Source of the DNA: Betaproteobacteria bacterium
GTDB lineage: Bacteria; Pseudomonadota; Gammaproteobacteria; Burkholderiales; Ga0077523
Length of the DNA: 64,000 bases
Reading direction: 5' to 3'
Assembly (NCBI GenBank): GCA_016713305.1
Contig: JADJPK010000005.1
Location: 248,001-312,000, forward strand
The translations under genes and the position numbers were made by a program. The notes beneath the pieces are model-generated. The model was not told the origin of the DNA and did not search any database. It worked only from the letters and a program-made list of their open reading frames with translations. Shown piece after piece: positions 26,510-37,173 of the stretch (its first letter is position 1; every line of letters starts with the position of its first letter).

Positions 26510-27613
26510 GTGAAGATCGGGCACGCGGCGCCGCTCACGGGCAGCATCGCGCATCTCGGAAAGGACAACGAAAGTGGCGTCAAGCTCGCCATCGACGAGG
26601 CGAACGCCAAGGGAATCTCGATCGGCGGCAAGAATGTCCAGTTCGAAATGCTGAGCGAGGACGATGAAGGCAAACCGGACAAGGGGCCCATCATCGCCCA
26701 GAAGTTTGCCGACGCCAAAGTGGCCGGCGTCGTGGGACACCTCAATTCCGGCGTGACGATTCCGGCTTCGTCGGTATACAACCAGGCAGGCATTCCGATG
26801 ATCAGCGGTTCGGCCACGAACCCCCAGTTGACGGAACAGGGCTTCGCCGTCACCTTCAGGACAGTCGGCCGGGACGATCAGCAAGGGCCCGCGATTGCGA
26901 GCTATCTCGTCGCCGAACACAAGCCGAAGGTCGCGGCAGTGGTGGACGATGCAACTTCATACGGAGAAGGCCTGGCGAACGAGGTCGAGAAGACGTTGAA
27001 GGCCGCCGGCGTCACCGTGTTGCCGCGCGAGAAAGGCACGGACAAGCAGAACGACTGGAAGGCGGTGCTCACCAAGCTTCGCGGCAAGAAGCCCGATGCG
27101 ATCTTCTTCGGCGGCATGGACGCGGCCGCCGGACCCCTGATGAAACAGGGGAAGGAACTGGGACTGAAGGCGGTCTTCGCATTCGGTGACGGCGCTTGTT
27201 CGGACAAGATGAAGGAACTCGCCGGCGACGCAGCCGAAGGGCTCGTGTGTTCCCAGGCCGGCATTCCGGCCCAGGCCTCCAGCAAGCCGTTTCTCGATGC
27301 GTACAAGGCAAAGTTCAACGCCGATCCGATCATCTATGCGCCGTTCACCTATGACGCCACGAATCTTCTGATCGCCGCCATGCAGAAGGCGGATTCGGTC
27401 GATCCCGCGAAATACCTGCCGGCACTGAAGGCGATCGAATTGAACGGTGCCAGCGGAAAGATCCAGTTCGACGAGAAGGGTGACCGGAAAGATGCCGAGA
27501 TGACCATCTTCACGATGAAAGGCGGCAAGATCGAGCCCGTCGCCATCATCAAGAGCGGCCAGACCGTGAAATACGAGGACTTCGTGAAGTCGCTCGCGGG
27601 CGAGGCCAAGTAA
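26510..27613 (+). CDS. livK: Branched-chain amino-acid ABC transporter substrate-binding protein (5' end disrupted)
   Basis: Periplasmic binding protein of the LivK/Peripla_BP_6 type. The mature domain, from about ITVKIGHAAPLTGSIAHLGKDN to the end, is complete and includes ATSYGEGLANE and FTYDATNLLIAAM. The 5' end is abnormal. The best start, ATG 26454 after GAGGAGA, is out of frame with the body. Even after a one-base correction it yields only about 14 residues (MSR, then AASAPAAQAAAEQ) with no hydrophobic core, so no export signal is encoded. I therefore give the open frame from GTG 26510 and infer a small deletion or assembly error. The ligand may be an amino acid, amide or aromatic acid. 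Confidence 0.85.
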   Translation: MKIGHAAPLTGSIAHLGKDNESGVKLAIDEANAKGISIGGKNVQFEMLSEDDEGKPDKGPIIAQKFADAKVAGVVGHLNSGVTIPASSVYNQAGIPMISGSATNPQLTEQGFAVTFRTVGRDDQQGPAIASYLVAEHKPKVAAVVDDATSYGEGLANEVEKTLKAAGVTVLPREKGTDKQNDWKAVLTKLRGKKPDAIFFGGMDAAAGPLMKQGKELGLKAVFAFGDGACSDKMKELAGDAAEGLVCSQAGIPAQASSKPFLDAYKAKFNADPIIYAPFTYDATNLLIAAMQKADSVDPAKYLPALKAIELNGASGKIQFDEKGDRKDAEMTIFTMKGGKIEPVAIIKSGQTVKYEDFVKSLAGEAK

Positions 27614-27649
27614 CTCCCTCCGGCCCGGACGCGGCAGCCCCATCGGCGA

Positions 27650-27682
27650 GAAAACGGCACCCAAGCGGTGCTGTTTTCTTTC
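27650..27682 (+). terminator. Hairpin attenuator between livK and livH
   Basis: GAAAACGGCACC (27650-27661) and GGTGCTGTTTTC (27667-27678) pair with one mismatch around the loop CAAGC and are followed by a T-rich stretch. Such a partial terminator or RNA-stabilising hairpin between a binding-protein gene and its permease genes usually keeps binding-protein output above that of the membrane components. The role is inferred from position. Confidence 0.65.
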
Positions 27683-27716
27683 CTGCAAGCGAGAACCGGC
27701 GCCTGCGCGCTCATTC

Positions 27717-28709
27717 GTGGACATCTTCCTTCAGCAGATCATCAACGGCCTTACGCTGGGCAGCGTCTATGCCATCGTGGCGCTTGGTTACACGATGGTC
27801 TACGGCATCGTACAACTCATCAATTTCGCCCACGGCGAAGTCGTGATGATCGGAGCGATGGTGGCCCTGTGGGTCATCACGACCCTCGCTGGCAGCGGAA
27901 CGCCGTTACCGGCTGTCGCGATCGTGGTTCTGGGCGCTCTTTGCGCGATTCCCGTCTGCATGGCCGTTGGCTATGCCATGGAGCGCGTGGCCTATCGTCC
28001 GCTGAGGCGGGCGCCTCGCCTCGCTCCGCTCATCACGGCGATCGGGATTTCCATCATCCTGCAGCACGTCGCGATGCTCGTGTGGAGCCGCAATCCCATG
28101 TCGTTTCCCCAGATCATCGCGAATCCCATCTACGAGATCGCCGGGGCCACCGTCAGCGCGGTGCAGATCGCCATCATCGCGCTCTCTCTCCTCATGATGG
28201 GTGGTCTCACGCTTCTGGTGTATCGGACCAAGCTGGGAATCGCCATGCGCGCCACCTCCGAGAATCCTCAGATCGCCGGGCTCATGGGTATCGATATCAA
28301 CCGGGTGATCTCCGTCACGTTCATCATCGGGGCCGGTCTGGGCGCGGTGGCCGGGGTGATGGTCGGCACCTATTACGGAATCGCGCACTACACCATGGGT
28401 GCGCTGCTGGGGCTCAAGGCCTTCTCCGCTGCGGTCCTGGGAGGCATCGGCAATCTCGCCGGCGCAATGCTGGGGGGAATGCTCCTGGGTATCGTGGAGG
28501 CGCTGGGAACCGGGTATATCGGCGAGGCGACGGACCTCTGCAACATCGGCTGGATTTCCACGGCGCTGACCGAACGGTGCGCCAACGGTGGCCACATGAT
28601 CCTGATGGGCAGCAACTACCAGGATGTCTTCGCCTTCATCGTTCTCATCTTCGTGCTGGTCTTTCGTCCGTCGGGTCTGCTGGGCGAACGGGTGAGCGAC
28701 CGTGCCTGA
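27717..28709 (+). CDS. livH: Branched-chain amino-acid ABC transporter permease LivH
   Basis: Inner-membrane permease of 330 residues and about eight helices. The N-terminus DIFLQQIINGLTLGSVYAIVA, the block INFAHGEVVMIGA and the cytoplasmic loop RATSENPQIAGLMGIDINRV (EAA-like) are LivH hallmarks. Residues about 275-300 (CNIGWISTALTERCANGG) form a small loop with two cysteines. The start is GTG at 27717. It follows livK by 103 bases with an intervening hairpin, and livM follows after 21 bases. Confidence 0.93.
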   Translation: MDIFLQQIINGLTLGSVYAIVALGYTMVYGIVQLINFAHGEVVMIGAMVALWVITTLAGSGTPLPAVAIVVLGALCAIPVCMAVGYAMERVAYRPLRRAPRLAPLITAIGISIILQHVAMLVWSRNPMSFPQIIANPIYEIAGATVSAVQIAIIALSLLMMGGLTLLVYRTKLGIAMRATSENPQIAGLMGIDINRVISVTFIIGAGLGAVAGVMVGTYYGIAHYTMGALLGLKAFSAAVLGGIGNLAGAMLGGMLLGIVEALGTGYIGEATDLCNIGWISTALTERCANGGHMILMGSNYQDVFAFIVLIFVLVFRPSGLLGERVSDRA

Positions 28710-28730
28710 CCGCCGGAAACCCGAGAGCAC

Positions 28731-29801
28731 ATGATGCCGATGGCCAGTCTGAGAGGGCGGCCCGGCGCGTGGGCCGGCATGGTGGTGATCGCCTGCGTCC
28801 TGGCCGTGCTCCCCTTCGCGCTCGCGTCGGTCGGGACCGCCTGGGTTCGAATTACCAATCTCGCCATCCTTTTTGCCTTGCTGTCCCTCGGGCTCAACAT
28901 CGTCGTCGGGTTCGCCGGTCTGCTGGATCTGGGCTACATCGCGTTCTACGGTGTCGGCGCATATACGTACGCACTTCTGGCTTCGCCCCATCTGGGACTG
29001 CATCTTCCGTTCTGGGTGATCCTGCCGATCGGCGCCTTGCTCGCGTGCGTGTTCGGTGTGCTGCTTGGCGCGCCGACGCTCAAGCTTCGCGGTGACTATC
29101 TCGCGATCGTCACGCTCGGGTTCGGCGAGATCGTCAGGATCTTTCTCAACAATCTCTCCCAGCCGATCAACATCACCAATGGCCCGCAGGGGATCTCGCG
29201 CATCGATCCCTTTCGAGTGGCTGGGTGGGACTTGAGCCGCACACAGCATCTTGGTGACCATGTGATCAGCGGCCCCATCAAGTACTACTACCTGCTCTTG
29301 CTGGTCCTGCTTGCGGTCATCGTGGTGAACCTCAGACTGCAGGACTCGCGCATCGGTCGTGCGTGGGTGGCCATTCGCGAGGATGAGACGGCCGCCCAGG
29401 CCATGGGAATCAACACCCGCAACGTGAAGTTGCTCGCATTCGCCATGGGAGCAAGTTTCGGCGGCATCGCAGGGGGCATGTTCGCAGCCATGCAGAGTTT
29501 CATCAGTCCCGAGAGCTTCGTGCTGGTGGAATCCGTGATGGTCCTGGCCATGGTCGTGCTCGGGGGCATGGGCAACATCTGGGGCGTCATCCTCGGGGCG
29601 ATCCTGCTGTCTTTCGTGCCCGAGATCCTCCGCTACACCGTGGAACCGCTGCAGAAGGCCGTGTTCGGCCGCATGATCGTGGAACCCGAGGTCATCCGCA
29701 TGCTGCTGTTCGGCCTTGCGCTCGTGCTGATGATGCTCTACCGGCCGGCCGGCCTGTGGCCCTCCAAGACCCGCCGGCGCGAACTCGTGTCCCGGCAATG
29801 A
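28731..29801 (+). CDS. livM: Branched-chain amino-acid ABC transporter permease LivM
   Basis: Second permease subunit, 356 residues. It has the signature LNIVVGFAGLLDLGYIAFYGVGAYTYA and the cytoplasmic loop AIREDETAAQAMGINTRNVKL that docks with the ATPases. PTLKLRGDYLAIVTLGFGEI is also typical. ATG 28731 opens with MMPMAS, and starts at 28734 or 28740 are equally possible. The stop overlaps the livG start (ATGA). No lesions are seen. Confidence 0.93.
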   Translation: MMPMASLRGRPGAWAGMVVIACVLAVLPFALASVGTAWVRITNLAILFALLSLGLNIVVGFAGLLDLGYIAFYGVGAYTYALLASPHLGLHLPFWVILPIGALLACVFGVLLGAPTLKLRGDYLAIVTLGFGEIVRIFLNNLSQPINITNGPQGISRIDPFRVAGWDLSRTQHLGDHVISGPIKYYYLLLLVLLAVIVVNLRLQDSRIGRAWVAIREDETAAQAMGINTRNVKLLAFAMGASFGGIAGGMFAAMQSFISPESFVLVESVMVLAMVVLGGMGNIWGVILGAILLSFVPEILRYTVEPLQKAVFGRMIVEPEVIRMLLFGLALVLMMLYRPAGLWPSKTRRRELVSRQ

Positions 29802-30616
29802 GCGCGCCGCACCTCGCCGACAAGCCGACGGCCGTGCTGCTGGAGGCCGTCGATATCGACAAACGATTCGGAGGTCTGACCGCGCTTTCGGGAGTCTCGC
29901 TCACGATCCGGCGCGGAGAGATCTACGGGCTCATCGGTCCGAACGGCGCCGGCAAGACGACCCTCTTCAATGTCCTGACCGGGCTCTATCGCGCCGAAGG
30001 AGGTTCGTTCCGCTTCGACGGCGAAGAGCTGTCCGGGCTCAAACCGTATCGATGCGCTCGCAGCGGTATCGCCCGCACGTTCCAGAACATCCGGCTGTTC
30101 GGCAACATGACGGCGCTCGAGAATGTCATGGTGGGGCAGCACCTCCAGACGCGTGCGGGAATCTTCGGCGCCATATTCCGCACGAAGCGGACGGTCGCCG
30201 AAGAGACCGAGGTCGTCGCCACGGCGCACCAGCTGCTGCAATACGTGGGGGTGGATCGTCACGCCAACACGCTTGCGCGCAGCCTTCCCTACGGCGATCA
30301 ACGACGGCTCGAGATCGCGAGGGCGCTTGCGACCAGGCCGAAGTTGCTGGCTCTCGACGAGCCGGCGGCCGGCATGAATCCCACCGAGCGACAGGCGCTG
30401 GGACAGCTCATCGCGCGGATCCGGGCAGACGGCACGACCGTTCTGCTGATCGAACACGACGTCAAACTGGTGATGGGCATCTGCGACCGCGTCGCCGTGC
30501 TCGAGTACGGCAAGAAGATCGCGGAAGGTGTTCCCAAAGACGTGCAGCGCGATCCGGCTGTCATTGCCGCCTATCTCGGAACGCCAGCAGAGGAAGCGCA
30601 GGAGGGGAGTTCTTGA
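29798..30616 (+). CDS. livG: Branched-chain amino-acid ABC transporter ATP-binding protein LivG
   Basis: ABC ATPase of 272 residues. Walker A is GPNGAGKTT, the Q-loop region reads ARTFQNIRLFGNMTALENV, and Walker B is LLALDEPAAGMNP. The signature motif is degenerate: LPYGDQRR replaces LSGGQ-like sequence, which is normal for LivG. The start ATG overlaps the livM stop and gives MSAPHLADKPTAV. An upstream in-frame start at 29756 lies inside livM and is less likely. Coupled to livF by TTGA. Confidence 0.94.
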   Translation: MSAPHLADKPTAVLLEAVDIDKRFGGLTALSGVSLTIRRGEIYGLIGPNGAGKTTLFNVLTGLYRAEGGSFRFDGEELSGLKPYRCARSGIARTFQNIRLFGNMTALENVMVGQHLQTRAGIFGAIFRTKRTVAEETEVVATAHQLLQYVGVDRHANTLARSLPYGDQRRLEIARALATRPKLLALDEPAAGMNPTERQALGQLIARIRADGTTVLLIEHDVKLVMGICDRVAVLEYGKKIAEGVPKDVQRDPAVIAAYLGTPAEEAQEGSS

Positions 30617-31323
30617 GCCTGCTAGACATTCGGGGGCTCACCGTCGCCTACGGCGGGATCGAGGCTGTGCGTGGGGTCGATCTTCGAGTGGAAGAGGGAG
30701 AACTCGTCGCCCTCATCGGCGCCAACGGCGCCGGCAAGACGACCACGCTCAAGGCGCTGGCCGGATTGCTGCGCCCGGTGGCAGGCTCGGTCCGCTACAA
30801 GTCCGAAGACGTCACCGGGCTTGCGTCGCACGTTCTGATCCGGAAGGGCGTGGCGCTGGTACCGGAAGGCCGTGGTGTCTTCTCTCGCCTCACCGTCGAG
30901 GAAAACCTCGCGATGGGCGCTTACATCCGGAACGATCGGGGGGCGGTGAAGGAAGACCTCGACCGGGTGCTGGAACTCTTTCCACGGCTGGGCGAACGGC
31001 GAGCACAGGTGGCGGGGACACTCTCCGGCGGCGAGCAGCAGATGCTTGCGATCGGACGCGCCATGATGAGCCGGCCGAGGCTGCTGCTTCTCGATGAACC
31101 CAGCATGGGTCTGGCGCCGCTCATGGTGCGCAAGATCTTCGAGGTGATCCAGTCGATCGCGGCCCAGGGTGTCACCATTCTGCTTGTCGAACAGAATGCG
31201 CTGCTGGCCTTGCAGGCTGCGACGCGTGGTTACGTGATGGAATCGGGGGTGATCACGCTGGAGGATTCGGGGCCGGCTCTGCTTGCCAGCCCCCAGGTGC
31301 GTCAGGCCTACCTTGGACAGTGA
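30613..31323 (+). CDS. livF: Branched-chain amino-acid ABC transporter ATP-binding protein LivF
   Basis: Second ABC ATPase, 236 residues, which pairs with LivG. Walker A is GANGAGKTTTLKAL, the signature LSGGEQQMLAIGRAMM is intact, and Walker B is LLLLDEPSMGLAP. The start is TTG at 30613, overlapping the livG stop (TTGA), with GGAGGGGAG at 30601-30609 as the ribosome-binding site. It is the last gene of the liv operon, and a minus-strand gene converges 39 bases downstream. Confidence 0.94.
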   Translation: MSLLDIRGLTVAYGGIEAVRGVDLRVEEGELVALIGANGAGKTTTLKALAGLLRPVAGSVRYKSEDVTGLASHVLIRKGVALVPEGRGVFSRLTVEENLAMGAYIRNDRGAVKEDLDRVLELFPRLGERRAQVAGTLSGGEQQMLAIGRAMMSRPRLLLLDEPSMGLAPLMVRKIFEVIQSIAAQGVTILLVEQNALLALQAATRGYVMESGVITLEDSGPALLASPQVRQAYLGQ

Positions 31324-31330
31324 CGACCGT

Positions 31331-31347
31331 CGGGCGTATGTCGCCCG
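31331..31347 (+). terminator. Short hairpin after livF
   Basis: CGGGCG and CGCCCG pair around TATGT in the 39-base gap between the convergent livF and hypothetical genes. No T-tract follows, so terminator activity is uncertain. Confidence 0.3.
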
Positions 31348-31362
31348 CGTCTGACCGGATTC

Positions 31363-31893
31363 TCAGGTAGCAGATGCCGCGCGCCGGCTGACTTCGCGGA
31401 TCTCGGTCCAGACGTCGCCGGGCTTTCCGTCGGCGCCGAAGCCGAAATATGCCTTGCGCTGCCGTGCCACCCGGGCGAGCAGCAGCAGTTCTTCCATGGC
31501 GTCCATGCTGAATCCCTTGCGGTTTCCCCGTTCGTCCACGATCAGCTTGCCAAGATACTCTTCGAAACCGTCACGTCCCCATAGCCCGGTCAGAGCCGCT
31601 GCGATATGGGGGAACTCCTCCAGGGCAGCGCGGGTTTCGATCTTCTCCGCGGGTTTTCTTTCCGGCTCGGAGAAGTCCAGTTCGGGAAATGCGAGATGAG
31701 AGTCCACGGGGATCCCGCCGGCTTCGTCCTCCGGAGGGACCGGAATGTGATGGGTGCCGAGCAGGTACTCGAGCCGCGCGACCCGGGCGCGCAACTTCTC
31801 GATGATCCGTTTCTGCTCTTCTGATTCGTTGCTCATCGTCTGCCGGTGATCTTCCGGGGCTTTCATCCAGTTGAGCATCGATGGGTCGCCCAT
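31363..31893 (-). CDS. Hypothetical protein with N-terminal coiled-coil segment
   Basis: No family recognised. From the ATG at 31893 the product has 176 residues. Later ATGs (for example 31836, MSNESEEQ) are possible, as is a TTG at 31944. After a short variable start, EEQKRIIEKLRARVARLEYLLG looks like a short coiled coil. An acidic Pro-rich linker follows, then a mostly helical C-terminal domain (FPHIAAALTGLWGRDGFEEYLGKL and AMEELLLLARVARQRKAYFG). No signal peptide is present. It lies 150 bases downstream of hemF on the same strand and is convergent with livF. Confidence 0.6.
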   Translation of the reverse strand: MGDPSMLNWMKAPEDHRQTMSNESEEQKRIIEKLRARVARLEYLLGTHHIPVPPEDEAGGIPVDSHLAFPELDFSEPERKPAEKIETRAALEEFPHIAAALTGLWGRDGFEEYLGKLIVDERGNRKGFSMDAMEELLLLARVARQRKAYFGFGADGKPGDVWTEIREVSRRAASAT

Positions 31894-32043
31894 GATCAAT
31901 CCAATACTGTTGTGTCGAACTCTCAGTGACGGCTCGGCCGCCAAGAGATTGAGAATTTATTGCGTGAATTGTTCTGACGAAATAGCCAAGTCCATGCCAG
32001 AAGCCGGGTATATGCAAAAGTGCATACCCGGACCGCTGGCCGG

Positions 32044-32960
32044 TCAGGAGGCAGCGAGCCAGTCCTTGGGCTTCAGAAACTCCGAGTACAGCGCCGCTTC
32101 GGGGCTTCCCGGCTCGGGATGCCAGTCGTAGCGCCACCGGACGAGGGGCGGCATGGAAAGGAGGATGGATTCGGTACGACCGCCGGACTGCAGGCCGAAT
32201 AGCGTGCCGCGATCGAAGACGAGGTTGAATTCCACGTAGCGACCACGGCGATAGGCCTGAAAGTCACGTTCCCGGTCGCCGAACGGCAACATGCGCCGCC
32301 TCTGGACGATGGGCACATAGGCGTCCAGGAAGTGATCGCCGACGCTGCGCGTCAGGGCGAAGCAGGTGGAATAGTCCGGAGCCGAGAGGTCGTCGAAGAA
32401 GATGCCTCCGATGCCCCGCGGCTCGTTCCGGTGCTTCAGGAAGAAATACCGGTCGCACCAGTCCTTGAAACGGGGATGGCAATCGGGACCAAACGGTGCA
32501 AGTGCACGATTGCAGGTTTCGTGGAAGTGCCGGGCATCCTCGGCAAAGCCGTAATAGGGCGTGAGATCCATCCCGCCACCGAACCACCACACGGGCGTTT
32601 CCCCGGTCTTGAGGGCAGCGAACAGGCGCACGTTGAGGTGAACTGTCGGGACATAGGGATTGCGCGGGTGGAGTACCAGCGATACCCCCATGGCTTCGAA
32701 TCCGCGGCCTGCCAGTTCGGGGCGGCTCGCGGAGGCGGAAGGCGGCAGGCTCTTGCCATGCACATGGGAGAAGAGCACGCCGGCCCGTTCGAAAAGACCG
32801 CCCTCCTCGACGAGGCAGGAGCGGCCGCCCCCGCCTTCCGGCCGTTCCCAGTCGTCACGACGGAACGGGGTGCCATCCTCCGATTCCAGGCCCGCCACGA
32901 TACGGGTCTGAAGGTCGAGGAAGAAGCCTTTGGCCTCCGCCAGGTCCGGCAAGGTGGATG

Positions 32961-32964
<4 letters not shown>
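32044..32964 (-). CDS. hemF: Oxygen-dependent coproporphyrinogen III oxidase
   Basis: Converts coproporphyrinogen III to protoporphyrinogen IX using O2 in haem synthesis. The 306-residue sequence carries VHLNVRLFAALK, WWFGGGMDLTPYYGF, the CDRYFFLKHRNEPRGIGGIFFDD block and the C-terminal YVEFNLVFDRGT, all diagnostic. The start is TTG at 32964, overlapping the purD stop (TTGA). Using the aerobic enzyme indicates at least microaerobic growth. The gene is complete. Confidence 0.95.
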
Positions 32965-34244
<1,280 letters not shown>

Positions 34245-34328
34245 GCTTTCCTCCCGCTCCGTGACCGGGACACCGTGATGGTTGATTCTCGGAGCGATTG
34301 CAGTCTGGGCGAGTCCATGGTGAGAACC

Positions 34329-35894
34329 TCAGTGCCGGAAATGGCGGGTGCCGGTGAAGACCATCGCGATGCCGCGCTCGTCCGCGGCGGCGATCACTTC
34401 GTCGTCCCGCATGCTTCCACCCGGTTGGATGACCGCGACGGCCCCTGCGTCCACGACCACGTCGAGTCCGTCGCGGAAGGGGAAGAAGGCGTCCGACGCC
34501 ACCATGGACCCCTGGAGTGAAAGTCCTGCATTCTGGGCCTTGATCGAGGCGATGCGTGCTGAATCGATCCTGCTCATCTGGCCGGCTCCCACGCCCAGCG
34601 TTCTTCCGCGACCGCAGAACACGATGGCGTTGGACTTCACGAATTTCGCGACACGCCAGGCGAAGAGAAGATCGTGCAGCTGCTCCTGCGTCGGCGCCAG
34701 TCTGGTGACGACACGCAGTTCGGCCAGCGATACGTTCCGGGCATCCGGACTTTGCACAAGCACGCCTCCGCCCACCCGCTTTATGTCCTGGGCGTTGGGT
34801 TCCCTGGCGAGCGCCACTTCCAGCAGCCGCACGTTTGCCTTCGCAGCGAATACCTGCACCGCTTCGTCGGAGTAGCCGGGGGCGACCACCACTTCCACGA
34901 ACTGATTCGCGACGATCTGCTTGGCCGTCTCCGTGTCGACCTTGCCGTTGAAGGCGATGATCCCGCCGAACGCTGACGTGGGGTCCGTTGCATAGGCGAG
35001 CCGGTACGCCTCGATCGCGCTCGCCGCCTCGGCGACGCCGCACGGATTGGCATGCTTCACGATCACGCAACCCGAGCGCTCGAGCGTCTTCACGCATTCC
35101 CAGGCGGCATCGGCGTCGGCGATGTTGTTGTACGAGAGTTCCTTCCCTTGGATCTGACGGTACCCGGCCAGGCTTCCCGCAGGAGCCGCAGCATCGCGGT
35201 AGAACGCACCTTTCTGGTGAGGATTCTCGCCGTAGCGAAGATCCTGCACTTTCGAATACGACAGATTCAGCTGGTCGGGGAACTCGTGCCGCACCCCGTC
35301 CTTGCCCAGCGCCGTGAGGTAATTGCTGATCGCGCCATCGTACCGGGCGGTGTGCGAGAAGGCTTTCTTCGCGAGATCGAAACGCATCTCCAGCCCCACG
35401 CGTCCCCCCGTGGATTTCATCTCCGCGAGGACCGCAGGGTAGTCTGCCGGATCGGTGACGACCGCGACGTGGCGATGGTTCTTCGCGGCTGCACGCACCA
35501 TGGTCGGGCCGCCGATGTCGATGTTCTCGACGGCGTCTTCCAGCGTGCAATCGGGGTTGGCGACCGTCTGCTGGAACGGGTACAGATTGACCACCACGAA
35601 ATCGATGTAGCCCATTCCCTCCCGGGTCATGGCATCGACATGGGAGGGAAGATCACGGCGCGCCAATATTCCGGCGTGTACGCGCGGATGCAGCGTTTTC
35701 ACCCGACCGTCCAGCATTTCCGGAAATCCGGTGTAGGACGCGACCTCCGTCACCGGTATGCCCGCATCCGACAGGAGCTTGGCGGTGCCGCCCGTGGAAA
35801 GGATCGCCACTCCGAGACGGTGAAGATCTCGGGCGAAATCCACGATACCGGTCTTGTCGGAAACGCTGATGAGGGCTTGTCGCAGTTGAGTCAT
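34329..35894 (-). CDS. purH: Bifunctional AICAR formyltransferase / IMP cyclohydrolase
   Basis: Catalyses the last two steps of IMP synthesis. The 521-residue protein starts MTQLRQALISVSDKTGIVDF. An N-terminal MGS-like cyclohydrolase domain (about 1-145, with STGGTAKLL and VKTLHPRVHAGIL) is followed by the formyltransferase domain, with LRYGENPHQKGAFY, VKHANPCGVA and KSNAIVFC. It sits between fis and purD on the minus strand: fis ends 38 bases upstream of the purH start and purD starts 84 bases downstream of its stop. The gene is intact. Confidence 0.96.
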   Translation of the reverse strand: MTQLRQALISVSDKTGIVDFARDLHRLGVAILSTGGTAKLLSDAGIPVTEVASYTGFPEMLDGRVKTLHPRVHAGILARRDLPSHVDAMTREGMGYIDFVVVNLYPFQQTVANPDCTLEDAVENIDIGGPTMVRAAAKNHRHVAVVTDPADYPAVLAEMKSTGGRVGLEMRFDLAKKAFSHTARYDGAISNYLTALGKDGVRHEFPDQLNLSYSKVQDLRYGENPHQKGAFYRDAAAPAGSLAGYRQIQGKELSYNNIADADAAWECVKTLERSGCVIVKHANPCGVAEAASAIEAYRLAYATDPTSAFGGIIAFNGKVDTETAKQIVANQFVEVVVAPGYSDEAVQVFAAKANVRLLEVALAREPNAQDIKRVGGGVLVQSPDARNVSLAELRVVTRLAPTQEQLHDLLFAWRVAKFVKSNAIVFCGRGRTLGVGAGQMSRIDSARIASIKAQNAGLSLQGSMVASDAFFPFRDGLDVVVDAGAVAVIQPGGSMRDDEVIAAADERGIAMVFTGTRHFRH

Positions 35895-35932
35895 GGGAAC
35901 GCTTCGTTGAATGGTGATTGCGGCCCGAGGGT

Positions 35933-36193
35933 TCAGATCAGGCCATAGAACTTGAGCTTCTTGCGCAAGGTGTTGCGGTTCATGCCGAGGATCTCCGCGG
36001 CCAGCGTCTGGTTGCCTTCGACCTGCGCCATGACGTACTCCAGCAGTGGCATCTCGACACACGCCATCACCATGTCGTGCAGCGGTGCGGGACGTTCTCC
36101 GTCAAGATCGCGGAAATACGCGTCGAGGGCCCTGCGAACGCAGCGCCCGATGTCGTTCTCGTTCTCTACGCGGCGCGCTGGTCTGTTGGCCAT
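35933..36193 (-). CDS. fis: Fis-family DNA-binding protein
   Basis: An 86-residue nucleoid-associated regulator. The C-terminal helix-turn-helix (GNQTLAAEILGMNRNTLRKKL) is typical of Fis, and the preceding EMPLLEYVMAQVEG helix is the dimerisation region. The start at 36193 lies 28 bases inside the 3' end of dusB, the classic dusB-fis arrangement. In enterobacteria this operon is controlled by growth phase. Nothing in this sequence proves that here. Confidence 0.95.
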   Translation of the reverse strand: MANRPARRVENENDIGRCVRRALDAYFRDLDGERPAPLHDMVMACVEMPLLEYVMAQVEGNQTLAAEILGMNRNTLRKKLKFYGLI

Positions 36194-37173
36194 GATTTTC
36201 CGGCGAGCGTGGTTTGCTGGTTGAAGAAAGTGTCCACCGTGGAGAGCTGCGCCACAGGGTCCTCGAGCTGATTCATGCTGCGCCGCAGGGCGTCTCCGCC
36301 AGCGAGGGACCGTGAGTACCATCCGATGTGCTTGCGGGCCACACGGCAGCCGGCCACTGCGCCGTACAGGGAGTAGAGCGCCTCGAGGTGCTCGACGATG
36401 ATCGCGTGAATCTCCTCCGGCGAGGGACCGGCCGCAACGGTTCCCTGTTCGAGGCTCGCGTCGATCTCCGAAAAGATCCATGGGCGGCCTTGTGCCGCAC
36501 ACCCGATCATCAAGGCGTCGGCCCCGGTCGATTCCAGCACCTGTCGGGCCTTTGCGGGCGAGTCGATGTCGCCATTGGCGATCACGGGGATCCGCACGGC
36601 CGACTTCACGGCGGCGATCGTCTCGTATTCCGCATGCCCGTCGTAGAAATCCGCGCGGGTCCGACCATGGATGGTGAGCGCACTGATTCCGGCTTCCTCG
36701 GCGATGTGGGCGATGCGCCCGGCGTTGCGACAGTCCCGGTTCCACCCCGTGCGCATCTTGAGGGTTACCGGCACGGCCACGGATTGGACGACACGTTCGA
36801 GAATCCGGGCAGCGAGCAATTCGTCCCTCATCAGCGCGGATCCGGCGAGGACGTTGCAGACCTTGCGCGCTGGGCATCCCATGTTGATGTCGATGATCTG
36901 GGCACCTTGCTCCACATTGAAGCGCGCCGCCTCGGCCATCTGCTCTGGATCGGTGCCGGCGATCTGCACGGCCACCGGTTCCGGTTCACCGTCGTGCGCG
37001 CGCCGCCTGCGACTCTTTGCCGTGTTCCAGAGGCGAGCGTCGGACGTCGTCATTTCGGAGACGGCGTATCCCGCGCCCAGCCGCCGGCAAAGCTGACGGA
37101 ACGGGCGATCCGTGACGCCGGCCATCGGTGCCACCGCGAGCCGATTGCGGAGTCGATAGGGTCCGATCTGCAT
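36166..37173 (-). CDS. dusB: tRNA-dihydrouridine synthase B
   Basis: FMN-dependent reductase that makes dihydrouridine in tRNA. The 335-residue barrel starts MQIGPYRLRNRLAVAPMAGVTDRPF. The catalytic Cys100 is in NMGCPARKVCN, and TIHGRTRADFYDG and VIANGDIDSP are family motifs. The C-terminus overlaps fis by 28 bases. Upstream, 119 bases separate its start from the UbiH-like gene. A TACAAT at 37214-37219 on the minus strand could be its -10 element, without a clear -35. Confidence 0.95.
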   Translation of the reverse strand: MQIGPYRLRNRLAVAPMAGVTDRPFRQLCRRLGAGYAVSEMTTSDARLWNTAKSRRRRAHDGEPEPVAVQIAGTDPEQMAEAARFNVEQGAQIIDINMGCPARKVCNVLAGSALMRDELLAARILERVVQSVAVPVTLKMRTGWNRDCRNAGRIAHIAEEAGISALTIHGRTRADFYDGHAEYETIAAVKSAVRIPVIANGDIDSPAKARQVLESTGADALMIGCAAQGRPWIFSEIDASLEQGTVAAGPSPEEIHAIIVEHLEALYSLYGAVAGCRVARKHIGWYSRSLAGGDALRRSMNQLEDPVAQLSTVDTFFNQQTTLAGKSWPTDQRAA

